From: CALJTV01 sp034433775 | GTDB taxonomy: Bacteria > Chloroflexota > Dehalococcoidia > GIF9 > UBA5629 | Direction of reading: 5' to 3' | DNA length: 17,060 nt | Assembly (NCBI GenBank): GCA_034433775.1 | Contig: DAOUAI010000108.1 | Coordinates: forward strand, 1 to 17,060 | Part shown: positions 6,685 through 12,719 of the stretch, piece by piece | How the letters are laid out: the number at the start of each line of letters is the position of its first letter | Numbering within the stretch: position 1 is the first letter of the stretch | The notes under the pieces: model-generated | Told to the model about the DNA's origin: nothing | Database searches by the model: none | What the model saw: the letters and a program-made list of their open reading frames with translations, nothing else | Made by a program: the position numbers and the translations under genes

Positions 6685-7323
6685 TTAACGCTCCAGTATC
6701 TTGACGATTTTGTCCAAGGCGGGGGTAATATCGCGAGAAGTATCAACCACGAAGTGATTGCGCCAGATTTTGTCCTCACTCCGTCTCATGCGCTTGTAAA
6801 CTGTCCAATCAGCGTCTGATTTATCTTCGGAGTTGTGGTGCTCCTTTCGTCCTTGAAGTCGCTCATAAGCTATGGAAGGAGGCGCAACAACCCGTATCAA
6901 AATCAATCGGGCACCTGTCCTGTCAGCGATATTGTACAAATACTCACGATGACGCTCTGAAAGATTAGTCGCATCAAATATAACAGGTATTCCTTCATTG
7001 AGTAGCGATTCTATAAGCTTATGGCAAGCACTAAAGAGGCGAGTATTTTCGGCGTTGCTATATTCAGGCGAGGGGAATAATGTTTTACGCATAGCATCGC
7101 TTTCCACAATGCAGCATGGAAATCTTGCTGCCAGCTTTCGGCAAAAGAACGATTTACCTGTGCCAGGTAAACCGCTCACAATAATAAATGGGGGATTAAC
7201 TGTCGGTTCTGGGCGTTGCCCCAGACTTTCTTTCAGCTTTGCTACATCTTGTTCAAGCAGAGGTTCAGTACGCTTAATATTACCTACTTTGTCTGAGGCA
7301 AACGACTTTTCATGGTCTGGCAT
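6685..7323 (-). CDS. P-loop ATP-binding kinase (AAA_33 / zeta-toxin-like fold)
   Basis: A 212-aa predicted nucleotide-dependent kinase. After a polar N-terminal extension of about 43 residues comes the Walker A loop GLPGTGKS (51-58), preceded by the strand PFIIVS. Further features are VESDAMRK (about 73-80), a second strand with the likely Walker B/catalytic aspartate in VIFDATNLSERHRE (114-127), and an Arg-rich lid region (GRKEHH, KRMRRSEDK). This pattern is typical of small kinases related to polynucleotide kinase and to YjjK/zeta-like phosphotransferases. The substrate is unknown, and no antitoxin partner is adjacent, so I do not call it a toxin. The ATG at 7323 follows an in-frame TGA and lacks a nearby Shine-Dalgarno. 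A promoter directly abuts it. Confidence 0.82.
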   Translation of the reverse strand: MPDHEKSFASDKVGNIKRTEPLLEQDVAKLKESLGQRPEPTVNPPFIIVSGLPGTGKSFFCRKLAARFPCCIVESDAMRKTLFPSPEYSNAENTRLFSACHKLIESLLNEGIPVIFDATNLSERHREYLYNIADRTGARLILIRVVAPPSIAYERLQGRKEHHNSEDKSDADWTVYKRMRRSEDKIWRNHFVVDTSRDITPALDKIVKILER

Positions 7324-7332
7324 GCTATAGGC

Positions 7333-7361
7333 ATTGTAAAAAAATTCCTCTTTTCAATCAA
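7333..7361 (-). promoter_or_regulatory. Promoter of the P-loop kinase, predicted leaderless
   Basis: On the minus strand, TTGATT (7361-7356) and TACAAT (7338-7333) have a 17-nt spacer. The -10 ends 9 nt before the ATG, the same geometry as rnc. The only purine-rich tract, AGAGGA, lies about 20 nt from the ATG inside the spacer and so would not be transcribed. Confidence 0.55.
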
Positions 7362-7477
7362 CCTCGCGGGAAGCAAGCTCGGCATGACATTCTGCCCCAG
7401 AGTACTAGAGATAGAACTACGAGCAACCTTATGACTGTAAGTATTCAAATACAAGTGTAGTATGGTCAGACTATTTG

Positions 7478-7554
7478 TGGCGTCCCTGGAGGGATTCGAA
7501 CCCACGACCCGCTGCTTAGAAGGCAGCCGCTCTATCCAGCTGAGCTACAGGGAC
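7478..7554 (-). tRNA. tRNA-Arg (TCT)
   Basis: A minus-strand cloverleaf with a perfect 7-bp acceptor, GTCCCTG/CAGGGAC. The D arm is TAGCTCAGCTGGATAGAGC. The anticodon stem GCTGC/GCAGC holds loop CTTCTAA, so the anticodon is TCT, reading AGA. The T arm is GTGGGTTCGAATCCC. Discriminator G is followed by an encoded CCA. No convincing hairpin terminator is seen after it; 7324-7477 otherwise holds only the kinase promoter. Confidence 0.95.
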
Positions 7555-7562
7555 ATATTCTG

Positions 7563-7592
7563 AGTGTAACATGAATTTAATCGGACTGGCAA
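7563..7592 (-). promoter_or_regulatory. Promoter of tRNA-Arg
   Basis: On the minus strand, TTGCCA (7592-7587) and TACACT (7568-7563) are 18 nt apart. The -10 is preceded by TGT, making it an extended -10. The predicted start is about 3 nt before the mature tRNA 5' end. The 9-mer around the -10, GAGTGTAAC on the plus strand, recurs at 7629-7637. Confidence 0.5.
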
Positions 7593-7668
7593 GCCCATTT
7601 GATGGGGTCTCTAGCGGTTTACTTTCTGGAGTGTAACTTGCAGTGTAGTCGCCGATCCGGGTTTAACT

Positions 7669-7791
7669 TCACCGTTTTGAATGGGCTGTGGCGGCATGCT
7701 TTTTCCAGCAATTTACATGTACGTAGACTGCACATTTAGCGCAATAATAAAGCCGTGCCACAGCCTTTTTACCACATACCGGACAATTCAT
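7669..7791 (-). CDS. Tiny B-box-like zinc-finger protein (40 aa)
   Basis: A 40-codon ORF below most size cut-offs. It begins MNCPVCGKKA and ends AHSKR, and contains eight possible zinc ligands: Cys3, Cys6, Cys17, Cys20, His25, Cys28, His32 and His37. The spacing C-x2-C-x10-C-x2-C-x4-H-x2-C-x3-H-x4-H fits the cross-braced B-box finger, with His in the fifth ligand place, so two zinc sites are predicted. B-box fingers are best known as protein-interaction modules of eukaryotic TRIM proteins. The resemblance here is by spacing only. The ATG follows GGAGG at 7 nt. It lies 59 nt after the FmdB-type gene, so it is probably second in an operon read from the CIRCE-bearing promoter. Lys/Arg-rich ends suggest a nucleic-acid or protein contact role, which is inference. 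Confidence 0.7.
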   Translation of the reverse strand: MNCPVCGKKAVARLYYCAKCAVYVHVNCWKKHAATAHSKR

Positions 7792-7850
7792 AAGTTTCCT
7801 CCTTCACCAGAAGTGATGATCGGCTCAAGTAAATTCAGGTCATGATCCTC

Positions 7851-8090
7851 TCATTCTTTGGCGTCCTTGCCCTTTTGTTCGCTGTTATCTTTAGTTTTGT
7901 CATCTGGGCTCCCTTTTCTGTTGTCAGTGACATAGAAACCGGACCCCTTGAATATTATCGGAACAGGGGCAAAAAGACGGCGAGCCCCATTCTGACACTT
8001 GGGGCAGGAAGCTACAGCCTCAGCAGAGAAGCTCTGCTTTAGCTCGAACCTCAGGTTGCATTTTGGACATATATACTGGTAAATTGGCAT
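7851..8090 (-). CDS. FmdB-family zinc ribbon protein
   Basis: A 79-aa protein with the family opening MPIYQYICPKC and a single zinc ribbon formed by Cys8, Cys11, Cys29 and Cys32. The conserved GSGFYVTDNR segment follows (about 49-58). The C-terminal 20 residues are a charged Lys/Asp/Glu tail that is probably disordered. FmdB-type proteins are called regulatory because of the Methylophilus formamidase cluster, but their molecular role is largely unknown. The ATG has GGAGGTGG about 10 nt upstream. Transcription is predicted from 8195-8168 with a CIRCE operator on the start site, giving a leader of about 70 nt. The 40-aa zinc-finger gene follows. Confidence 0.88.
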   Translation of the reverse strand: MPIYQYICPKCNLRFELKQSFSAEAVASCPKCQNGARRLFAPVPIIFKGSGFYVTDNRKGSPDDKTKDNSEQKGKDAKE

Positions 8091-8139
8091 GCTATGTCCA
8101 CCTCCTGCTCTCTAAGGCATTTAAATCCTCGCCAAAAAT

Positions 8140-8166
8140 TTAGCAATTCAATTATTCGAGTGCTAA
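8140..8166 (-). promoter_or_regulatory. CIRCE element (HrcA operator)
   Basis: The arms TTAGCAATT (8140-8148) and GAGTGCTAA (8158-8166) are separated by exactly 9 nt. This is the 9-9-9 layout of CIRCE (TTAGCACTC-N9-GAGTGCTAA). One arm is a perfect 9/9 match and the other 7/9. The -10 box of the minus-strand promoter ends 2 nt upstream of the element, so the element covers the predicted transcription start, as at known HrcA-repressed heat-shock genes. Confidence 0.8.
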
Positions 8167-8167
8167 T

Positions 8168-8195
8168 TTTATAACAAAAAAGCTTTGCTGGTCAA
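8168..8195 (-). promoter_or_regulatory. Promoter of the FmdB/zinc-finger operon
   Basis: On the minus strand, TTGACC (8195-8190) and TATAAA (8173-8168) have a 16-nt spacer, 5 of 6 matches each. The start is predicted near 8161, inside the CIRCE element. Confidence 0.65.
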
Positions 8196-8212
8196 GCAAA
8201 TGCCCGAGGTCT

Positions 8213-8241
8213 TTGTTCGTGGTCTGTTTTTATCTTATAAT
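8213..8241 (+). promoter_or_regulatory. Plus-strand promoter upstream of the CAT-anticodon tRNA
   Basis: TTGTTC (8213-8218) and a perfect TATAAT (8236-8241) are 17 nt apart, divergent from the CIRCE promoter. The nearest plus-strand gene is the tRNA at 8452, so this would give a leader of about 200 nt or an unrecognised small RNA. I find no credible ORF in 8248-8451. Confidence 0.4.
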
Positions 8242-8384
8242 GATACTGCTCACCAGCAGCAAAGTTTGTGTTGTAAATTAAAAGATATGCTTACTTGTTG
8301 CAGCGAGTAGGAAATTGTTGGTGAGAGTGCAAATAGGTGAGAAGTGTAAAGGGAAGCATGTAGCTTCTGGGGTATTTGGTGTTG

Positions 8385-8393
8385 TGGTATACT
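8385..8393 (+). promoter_or_regulatory. Extended -10 promoter close to the CAT-anticodon tRNA
   Basis: TGGTATACT is an extended -10 (TATACT at 8388-8393) without a convincing -35. The start would be near 8400, about 50 nt before the tRNA. Two copies of CTGGACT (8419-8425, 8430-8436), 11 nt apart, lie between. Confidence 0.35.
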
Positions 8394-8451
8394 CTAGTAA
8401 TGTCTGCTATATTTCTTACTGGACTAAGTCTGGACTGATTAGTAGCTTCAT

Positions 8452-8523
8452 GGGCTCGTAGCTCAGCGGCAGAGCGGCCGGCTCATAACCGGTTGGTCGC
8501 AGGTTCGAATCCTGCCGAGCCCA
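8452..8523 (+). tRNA. tRNA with CAT anticodon (elongator Met, or Ile2)
   Basis: The acceptor GGGCTCG pairs perfectly with CGAGCCC. The D arm is GCTCAGCGGCAGAGC. The anticodon stem GCCGG/CCGGT, with one G-U, holds loop CTCATAA, so the anticodon is CAT. The T arm is GCAGGTTCGAATCCTGC, with discriminator A. The acceptor starts with G-C, so it is not an initiator of the usual mismatched type. The variable loop TGGTC resembles tRNA-Ile2, whose C34 is changed to lysidine by TilS, so Ile2 is a real alternative to Met. Unlike the other three tRNAs here, CCA is not encoded; CTG follows the discriminator. Confidence 0.92.
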
Positions 8524-8534
8524 CTGAGCCCACT
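8517..8534 (+). repeat. Tandem 9-bp duplication at the tRNA 3' end
   Basis: GAGCCCACT occurs twice in direct succession (8517-8525 and 8526-8534). The first copy is the acceptor 3' strand with the discriminator. The second repeats it just outside the gene and is followed by five T in all. Both copies could pair with the tRNA 5' strand GGGCTC. Confidence 0.85.
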
Positions 8535-8550
8535 TTTTGTCTGGCGTGAA

Positions 8551-8587
8551 GCTTTGCTAACTTGCTTACGGTTGCAAGTTTTAAAGC
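8551..8587 (+). terminator. Two-tier hairpin between the tRNA and thrS
   Basis: The inner stem AACTTGC (8559-8565) / GCAAGTT (8574-8580) has an 8-nt loop. The outer stem GCTTT (8551-8555) / AAAGC (8583-8587) closes around a small internal loop. The T tract after the inner stem is only four bases, so it is a weak terminator for the tRNA, or a processing structure. It ends 9 nt before the thrS promoter. Confidence 0.45.
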
Positions 8588-8596
8588 CGTCGCTCC

Positions 8597-8626
8597 TTGA
8601 CGCTATTACAGCATCACTGATAAAAT
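8597..8626 (+). promoter_or_regulatory. thrS promoter
   Basis: TTGACG (8597-8602) and TAAAAT (8621-8626) have an 18-nt spacer, and the -10 carries the TGn extension (TGATAAAAT). The start near 8633 lies after the ATG at 8625, which argues against that ATG as the thrS start. Confidence 0.6.
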
Positions 8627-8687
8627 GCAGCGATTGAGTGGCTCGGCTTTTAAAGCGCCGAGTCAATTTGATTACAAGGTTATAGTC

Positions 8688-10433
8688 ATGGCTGTAGAGG
8701 ACGATAAAGCACTTAGGATCGAGAAGATGAGACATTCAGCCGCCCATATTATGGCACAGGCTGTGCAGGATCTTTTTCATGAAGTTAAGTTCGGCATTGG
8801 TCCTGCTATCGAAGATGGCTTTTACTATGATTTCGAGTTACCTCGAGCACTTATTCCTGAAGATTTGACGGCAATTGAAGCAAGAATGAAAGAGATAGTT
8901 ATGTCTGGGCTCCCGTTTGTTAAGGAGGAGATATCTAAGGAAGAAGCTATACGACTGTTCACAGGACAACCTTACAAACTGGAACTTATTGAAGAAATTC
9001 CTGAGGAAACAGTGACTATATATAGGCAGGGTTCTTTTGTCGATCTATGCAGAGGTCCTCATGTTGGTTCAACCAGCGAAATCGGTGCTTTCAAGCTGGT
9101 AAGTATTGCTGGTGCATACTGGCGAGGCGATGAGACCCGTCCTATGTTGCAAAGAATTTACGGGGTCGCATTTGAGACTGCGAAAGAGCTTGAGGATCAT
9201 CTAGCGCAGTTAGCAGAAGCAACCAAGAGAGACCATAGGCGGCTAGGAAAAGAGCTTGACCTCTTCAGCATCCACGATGAGGTTGGTCCGGGTCTGGTAT
9301 TGTGGCATCCTAAAGGTGCTCTAGTGCGCCAGCTTATTGAGGACTTCTGGAAGGAGGAACACAGGAAGAGAGGATATGAACTTGTGTATACTCCTCACAT
9401 AGCGAAATTGAATTTATGGAAGATAAGCGGGCACTGGGATTTTTATCGGGAAAATCTTTACTCACCGATGGACATTGAAGGTCAGCAGTATATCATCAAG
9501 CCGATGAACTGTTTGGGACATATTCTGATTTATAAAACCCAGCTGCGCAGCTATCGCCAGTTGCCAATCCGATATGCTGAACTGGGCACTGTGTATCGGT
9601 ATGAGAGGTCGGGAGTATTGCATGGGCTGGCTAGGGTTCGCGGTTTTACCCAAGACGACGCTCATATTTTCTGTCGACCTGACCAGCTTGAATCAGAAAT
9701 AGCCTCGGTGGTGGAGCTGGCTCGCTTTATGCTGCATACCTTTGGTTTTAGTGAATATGAGCTGCTTTTGTCCACGCGCCCGGAGAAGTATGCAGGAACC
9801 CCGGAGATCTGGGAGCAGGCTACAGAGGCTTTAAGGACAGTATTGGAGGGACTGAAGCTGGATTACAAGATAGACCCTGGGGAGGGGGTCTTTTATGGAC
9901 CGAAAATCGATGTCAAACTTCGAGATGCTTTAGGACGATTGTGGCAAGGGCCTACTATTCAGGTAGACTTTAATCTCCCACAGCGTTTTAATGTCACTTA
10001 CGTCGGTGACGATGGCATTGAAAACCAGGCGGTAATGGTTCATCGGACTGTCTTAGGTAGCATGGAGCGGTTTCTTGCTTGTCTTGTAGAGCATTACGCC
10101 GGAGCTTTTCCAGTATGGTTATCACCTGTCCAGGTGGTGATAATCCCGATAGCTGACCGTCACTTAGACTATGCCTTTCAAGTGGCTGAAGCACTAAAGG
10201 AAAACAAGATTAGAGCACAGGTGGATAGCCGCTCTGAGAGGATGAACTTAAAGATAAGAGAGGCTCAGATAGGAAGAGTGCCATACATGCTCATCCTTGG
10301 TGATAAAGAGTTGGACGCTTCTATGGTCGCCCTGCGGCTGAGAACCGGTGAGGATCTAGGTCAGATGCCATTAGTTCAGTTTATAGATCGTGTGAGGTCT
10401 GTAATTGCGGATAAGTCACCACACGGGCTTTGA
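8688..10433 (+). CDS. thrS: Threonyl-tRNA synthetase lacking the TGS domain
   Basis: A class II synthetase that attaches threonine to tRNA-Thr. Domains: the editing domain begins almost at once with HSAAH (His16, His20) and later has CRGPH, the HxxxH and CxxxH sets that hydrolyse Ser-tRNA. The catalytic core has the zinc ligands Cys in PMNCLGH, His in QDDAHIFC and His in VMVHRTVLGSMERF. A C-terminal anticodon-binding domain starts near VQVVIIPIADRH. E. coli ThrRS has PMNCPGH; here Pro is Leu. The TGS domain of about 60 residues is missing, since a tRNA and the promoter lie just upstream. The ATG at 8688 (581 aa) is preferred over 8625, which falls inside the -10 box; both lack a strong Shine-Dalgarno. 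It is followed by the infC operon. Confidence 0.93.
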   Translation: MAVEDDKALRIEKMRHSAAHIMAQAVQDLFHEVKFGIGPAIEDGFYYDFELPRALIPEDLTAIEARMKEIVMSGLPFVKEEISKEEAIRLFTGQPYKLELIEEIPEETVTIYRQGSFVDLCRGPHVGSTSEIGAFKLVSIAGAYWRGDETRPMLQRIYGVAFETAKELEDHLAQLAEATKRDHRRLGKELDLFSIHDEVGPGLVLWHPKGALVRQLIEDFWKEEHRKRGYELVYTPHIAKLNLWKISGHWDFYRENLYSPMDIEGQQYIIKPMNCLGHILIYKTQLRSYRQLPIRYAELGTVYRYERSGVLHGLARVRGFTQDDAHIFCRPDQLESEIASVVELARFMLHTFGFSEYELLLSTRPEKYAGTPEIWEQATEALRTVLEGLKLDYKIDPGEGVFYGPKIDVKLRDALGRLWQGPTIQVDFNLPQRFNVTYVGDDGIENQAVMVHRTVLGSMERFLACLVEHYAGAFPVWLSPVQVVIIPIADRHLDYAFQVAEALKENKIRAQVDSRSERMNLKIREAQIGRVPYMLILGDKELDASMVALRLRTGEDLGQMPLVQFIDRVRSVIADKSPHGL

Positions 10434-10459
10434 TTTTCTTACTACTGATGTGATATATT
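10430..10459 (+). promoter_or_regulatory. Promoter of the infC operon
   Basis: TTGATT (10430-10435) overlaps the thrS stop. TATATT (10454-10459) follows at 18 nt with a TGn extension (TGATATATT). The start near 10466 gives a leader of about 40 nt, too short for the long L20 leader structures of Firmicutes. Confidence 0.5.
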
Positions 10460-10505
10460 TCCGCTAGTTTGATATTTTACGTATGATAAGGAGGTGATGA
10501 CAGAC

Positions 10506-11054
10506 ATTACCAGAGAGCTCCGTGTTAATAGAGAAATAAGGGCAAAGGAGGTACGGTTGATAGGGGAGACTGGAGCACAATTGGGGATATTGCCACTTGA
10601 AAAAGCATTGCGCATTGCCAGTGAGCGGAACCTTGACTTGGTAGAAGTAGCACCGACAGCCGTACCGCCAGTCTGCCGACTTCTTGATTACGGTAGATAT
10701 AGATACGAACAAACCAAAAAGGAGCGTAAGGCACGGAAGAGTCAGAGGGGTGGCACTCTTAAAGAGATACGTATTAGACCCAGGGTAAAGGATCATGATT
10801 TAGAAACTAAGATTAAAATAGCGAGGAAATTACTGGAAGAAGGTGACAAGGTAAGGGTGCTTGTTTTTTTCCGTGGTCGTGAGAGTGCTCATCCGGAAGT
10901 AGGCTTGAAATTGTTGCAGAGAGTAGCTGACAATTTAAAGGATATAGCAGGCTTGGATGGTGAACCAAGTTCGGATGAACGCTTTATGAGTTTAGTGTTA
11001 TCACCTATTTCGAGCAAGCAGTTAAAGAAAACTGGTGTAGAGGAGAAAGTCTAA
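10506..11054 (+). CDS. infC: Translation initiation factor IF-3, probable ATT start
   Basis: IF3 binds the 30S subunit, blocks premature 50S joining and proofreads the start codon. The N domain begins RELRVNREIRAKEVRLIGE, contains LDLVEVAP and PPVCRLLDYG, leads through a basic linker (KKERKARKSQ), and ends in the C domain with IRPRVKDHDLETK and VRVLVFFRGRE. Start: the perfect AAGGAGG (10488-10494) overlaps the GTG at 10494 and sits only 2 nt from the ATG at 10497, too close for initiation. ATT at 10506 is in frame at 11 nt and opens the protein (182 aa) where IF3 homologues begin. AUU starts are known for infC in E. coli and Geobacillus and allow IF3 to repress itself. The stop overlaps the rpmI start by one base. 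Confidence 0.93.
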   Translation: MTRELRVNREIRAKEVRLIGETGAQLGILPLEKALRIASERNLDLVEVAPTAVPPVCRLLDYGRYRYEQTKKERKARKSQRGGTLKEIRIRPRVKDHDLETKIKIARKLLEEGDKVRVLVFFRGRESAHPEVGLKLLQRVADNLKDIAGLDGEPSSDERFMSLVLSPISSKQLKKTGVEEKV

Positions 11055-11257
11055 TGCCGAAATTGAAAACGCACAAAGGCGCTAAAAGGCGTTTTAAGAT
11101 TACTGCAACCGGCAAGCTGATGCGCATGAAAGGGGGTAAGAGCCATTTGAGACGTAAGAAAGCGCCAAGGACGAAGCGCCTTTATAGCGATATGGTTCTT
11201 GTTCATCCTTCAGATGAAAGCAGGCTAAAGAAGCTCTTGCCTTATGGTTTAAAATAG
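11054..11257 (+). CDS. rpmI: 50S ribosomal protein L35
   Basis: A 67-aa, strongly basic protein with the family opening MPKLKTHKGAKRRFKIT, the middle KLMRMKGGKSHLRRKK, and a C-terminal KKLLPYG. Length is normal for bL35. Its ATG overlaps the infC stop (TAATG), with AGGAG 8 nt upstream inside infC, so translation is probably coupled to IF3. It is the middle gene of the conserved infC–rpmI–rplT unit. Confidence 0.97.
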   Translation: MPKLKTHKGAKRRFKITATGKLMRMKGGKSHLRRKKAPRTKRLYSDMVLVHPSDESRLKKLLPYGLK

Positions 11258-11276
11258 TTCGAACAGGAGGAAAACT

Positions 11277-11636
11277 TTGCCCAGAGCTAAAGGAGGTATA
11301 GTTACACATCGAAGGCATAAGAAGGTGCTGAGGTTGACCAAAGGGCATCGGTCAACTAGGCATACCTTGTATCGACGCGCTCATGAGTCTGTGATTCATG
11401 CTCTATATTATGCTTACTGTCATCGCCGTGAACGGAAGGGCGACATGAGACAGTTGTGGATTGCTCGCATAAGTGCTGCGGCAAGAGCACACGGGCTTTC
11501 TTATAGTCAATTCATTGGTGGACTCAAGAAGGCTAACCTAGGAATAAATCGAAAAACATTGGCTGAGATGGCAGTGGGTGACACGGCAACATTTTCTAAA
11601 ATTGTCTCATTAATTTCCAACAGGCCTAAGAGCTAG
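11277..11636 (+). CDS. rplT: 50S ribosomal protein L20
   Basis: A 119-aa basic protein, bL20, that binds 23S rRNA early in 50S assembly. Seen: PRAKGGIVTHRRHKKVLRLTKGHRS at the N-terminus, the typical YAYCHRRERKGDMRQLWIARI centre, and a C-terminal globular part with LSYSQFIGGLKKA and NRKTLAEMA. The start is TTG at 11277 with CAGGAGG 6 nt upstream; no ATG fits the conserved N-terminus. L20 represses this operon in E. coli and Bacillus. The matching RNA structure is not obvious here. pheS begins 13 nt after the stop. Confidence 0.97.
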   Translation: MPRAKGGIVTHRRHKKVLRLTKGHRSTRHTLYRRAHESVIHALYYAYCHRRERKGDMRQLWIARISAAARAHGLSYSQFIGGLKKANLGINRKTLAEMAVGDTATFSKIVSLISNRPKS

Positions 11637-11649
11637 CTTTTATTAGAAG

Positions 11650-12687
11650 ATGCTGGAACAGATCGACGACCTTCTCCGTAGAGCACTTGCTGATCTAGGC
11701 TACGTTGCTGATTTAAAGGAACTCGAAAATTGGCGTGTCCGCTACATAGGTAGGAAAAGTGACCTAGTGCAGATTCTACGCTCGATATCAACTCTACCTG
11801 TAGAAGAAAGACGCGGTGTAGGGGCAAGGGCTAATGAGGTAAAACAGACCCTCGAAACAAAGCTAGCGGAGAAAAGAAAGGAACTAGAAGACCGGCTGGC
11901 CTTCGTTCTTCAACGTGAAACTCTAGATGTCACTTTGCCCGGACAAAAAATCCCGCTAGGACGTCTCCATCCGACAACCAGAATGCTGCGCGAGATTTGC
12001 GAAATCTTTGTAAGCATGGGCTTTCAGATTGCTGAAGGTCCGGAGGTAGAATGGGAATATTACAATTTTGAAGCTCTAAATATGCCAGCAGAACACCCAG
12101 CACGTGATATGTTCGCCACTCTATGGGTGGACTTTGTAACTGAAGAAGGGAAAATGCCGATGCTCCTCAGGACGCATACGTCACCTGTTCAGATAAGAGT
12201 TATGGAAAAGATGAGACCACCAATAAGGATTATAGCCCCGGGAAGGGTTTACCGATACGAGGCTACAGATGCTACACACGAGTGGATGTTCTATCAAGTG
12301 GAAGGTCTGGCAGTAGACAAGAACATTACCTTGGCTGACTTAAAAGGTACACTATTTGAGTTTGTTCGCCGACTTTTTGGAGAAGGTAGGAAGTGTCGTT
12401 TTCGTTGCGACTATTTCCCGTTTGTTGAACCAGGGGTAGAAATGGCTATCGACTGCCTCGTTTGTCAAGGTAGTGGTTGTCGTCTTTGTGGCAATAGCGG
12501 CTGGATAGAAATCCTGGGGGCTGGGATGGTACATCCTGAAGTCTTGCGGCGAGTTGATATCGACCCCGACGTCTACTCTGGCTTTGCCTTTGGCATGGGT
12601 GTGGAGCGCATTCCCATACTCCGCTATGGAATTGATGATATTCGTCTTTTCTACGGCAATGACCTCAGGTTCCTGAAGCAGTTTTGA
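11650..12687 (+). CDS. pheS: Phenylalanyl-tRNA synthetase alpha subunit with a four-cysteine insert
   Basis: A 345-aa catalytic subunit of the (alpha-beta)2 class II enzyme that charges tRNA-Phe. The N-terminal helical arm (about 1-90) is followed by the core: motif 2 region GRVYRYEATDATHEWMFYQVEGL (198-220), and C-terminal GFAFGMGVERIPILRYGIDDIR (311-332), motif 3. Cys269, Cys272, Cys277 and Cys280, in the CLVCQGSGCRLC segment, form a likely zinc knuckle inserted before GWIEILGAGMVHP. E. coli PheS lacks this; I believe it occurs in several other phyla. The Shine-Dalgarno is weak (AGAAG just before the ATG), so translation may depend on read-through from rplT 13 nt upstream. Confidence 0.96.
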   Translation: MLEQIDDLLRRALADLGYVADLKELENWRVRYIGRKSDLVQILRSISTLPVEERRGVGARANEVKQTLETKLAEKRKELEDRLAFVLQRETLDVTLPGQKIPLGRLHPTTRMLREICEIFVSMGFQIAEGPEVEWEYYNFEALNMPAEHPARDMFATLWVDFVTEEGKMPMLLRTHTSPVQIRVMEKMRPPIRIIAPGRVYRYEATDATHEWMFYQVEGLAVDKNITLADLKGTLFEFVRRLFGEGRKCRFRCDYFPFVEPGVEMAIDCLVCQGSGCRLCGNSGWIEILGAGMVHPEVLRRVDIDPDVYSGFAFGMGVERIPILRYGIDDIRLFYGNDLRFLKQF

Positions 12688-12719
12688 CCGTCTGGTGACG
12701 CTTTGATGGAGGATTAGCT

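Noticed and set aside
6685..7323. Zeta-type toxin of a toxin-antitoxin pair
   Set aside because: The fold is similar, but no small antitoxin gene lies next to it and the gene has its own promoter, so only a general kinase call is justified.
7594..7606. CCCAT / ATGGG hairpin between the zinc-finger gene and tRNA-Arg
   Set aside because: The stem is 5 bp with a 3-nt loop and no T tract follows in either direction, so it is too weak to call a terminator.
8625..8687. ATG at 8625 as thrS start
   Set aside because: It overlaps the predicted -10 box, lacks a Shine-Dalgarno, and its 21 extra residues resemble no TGS domain.
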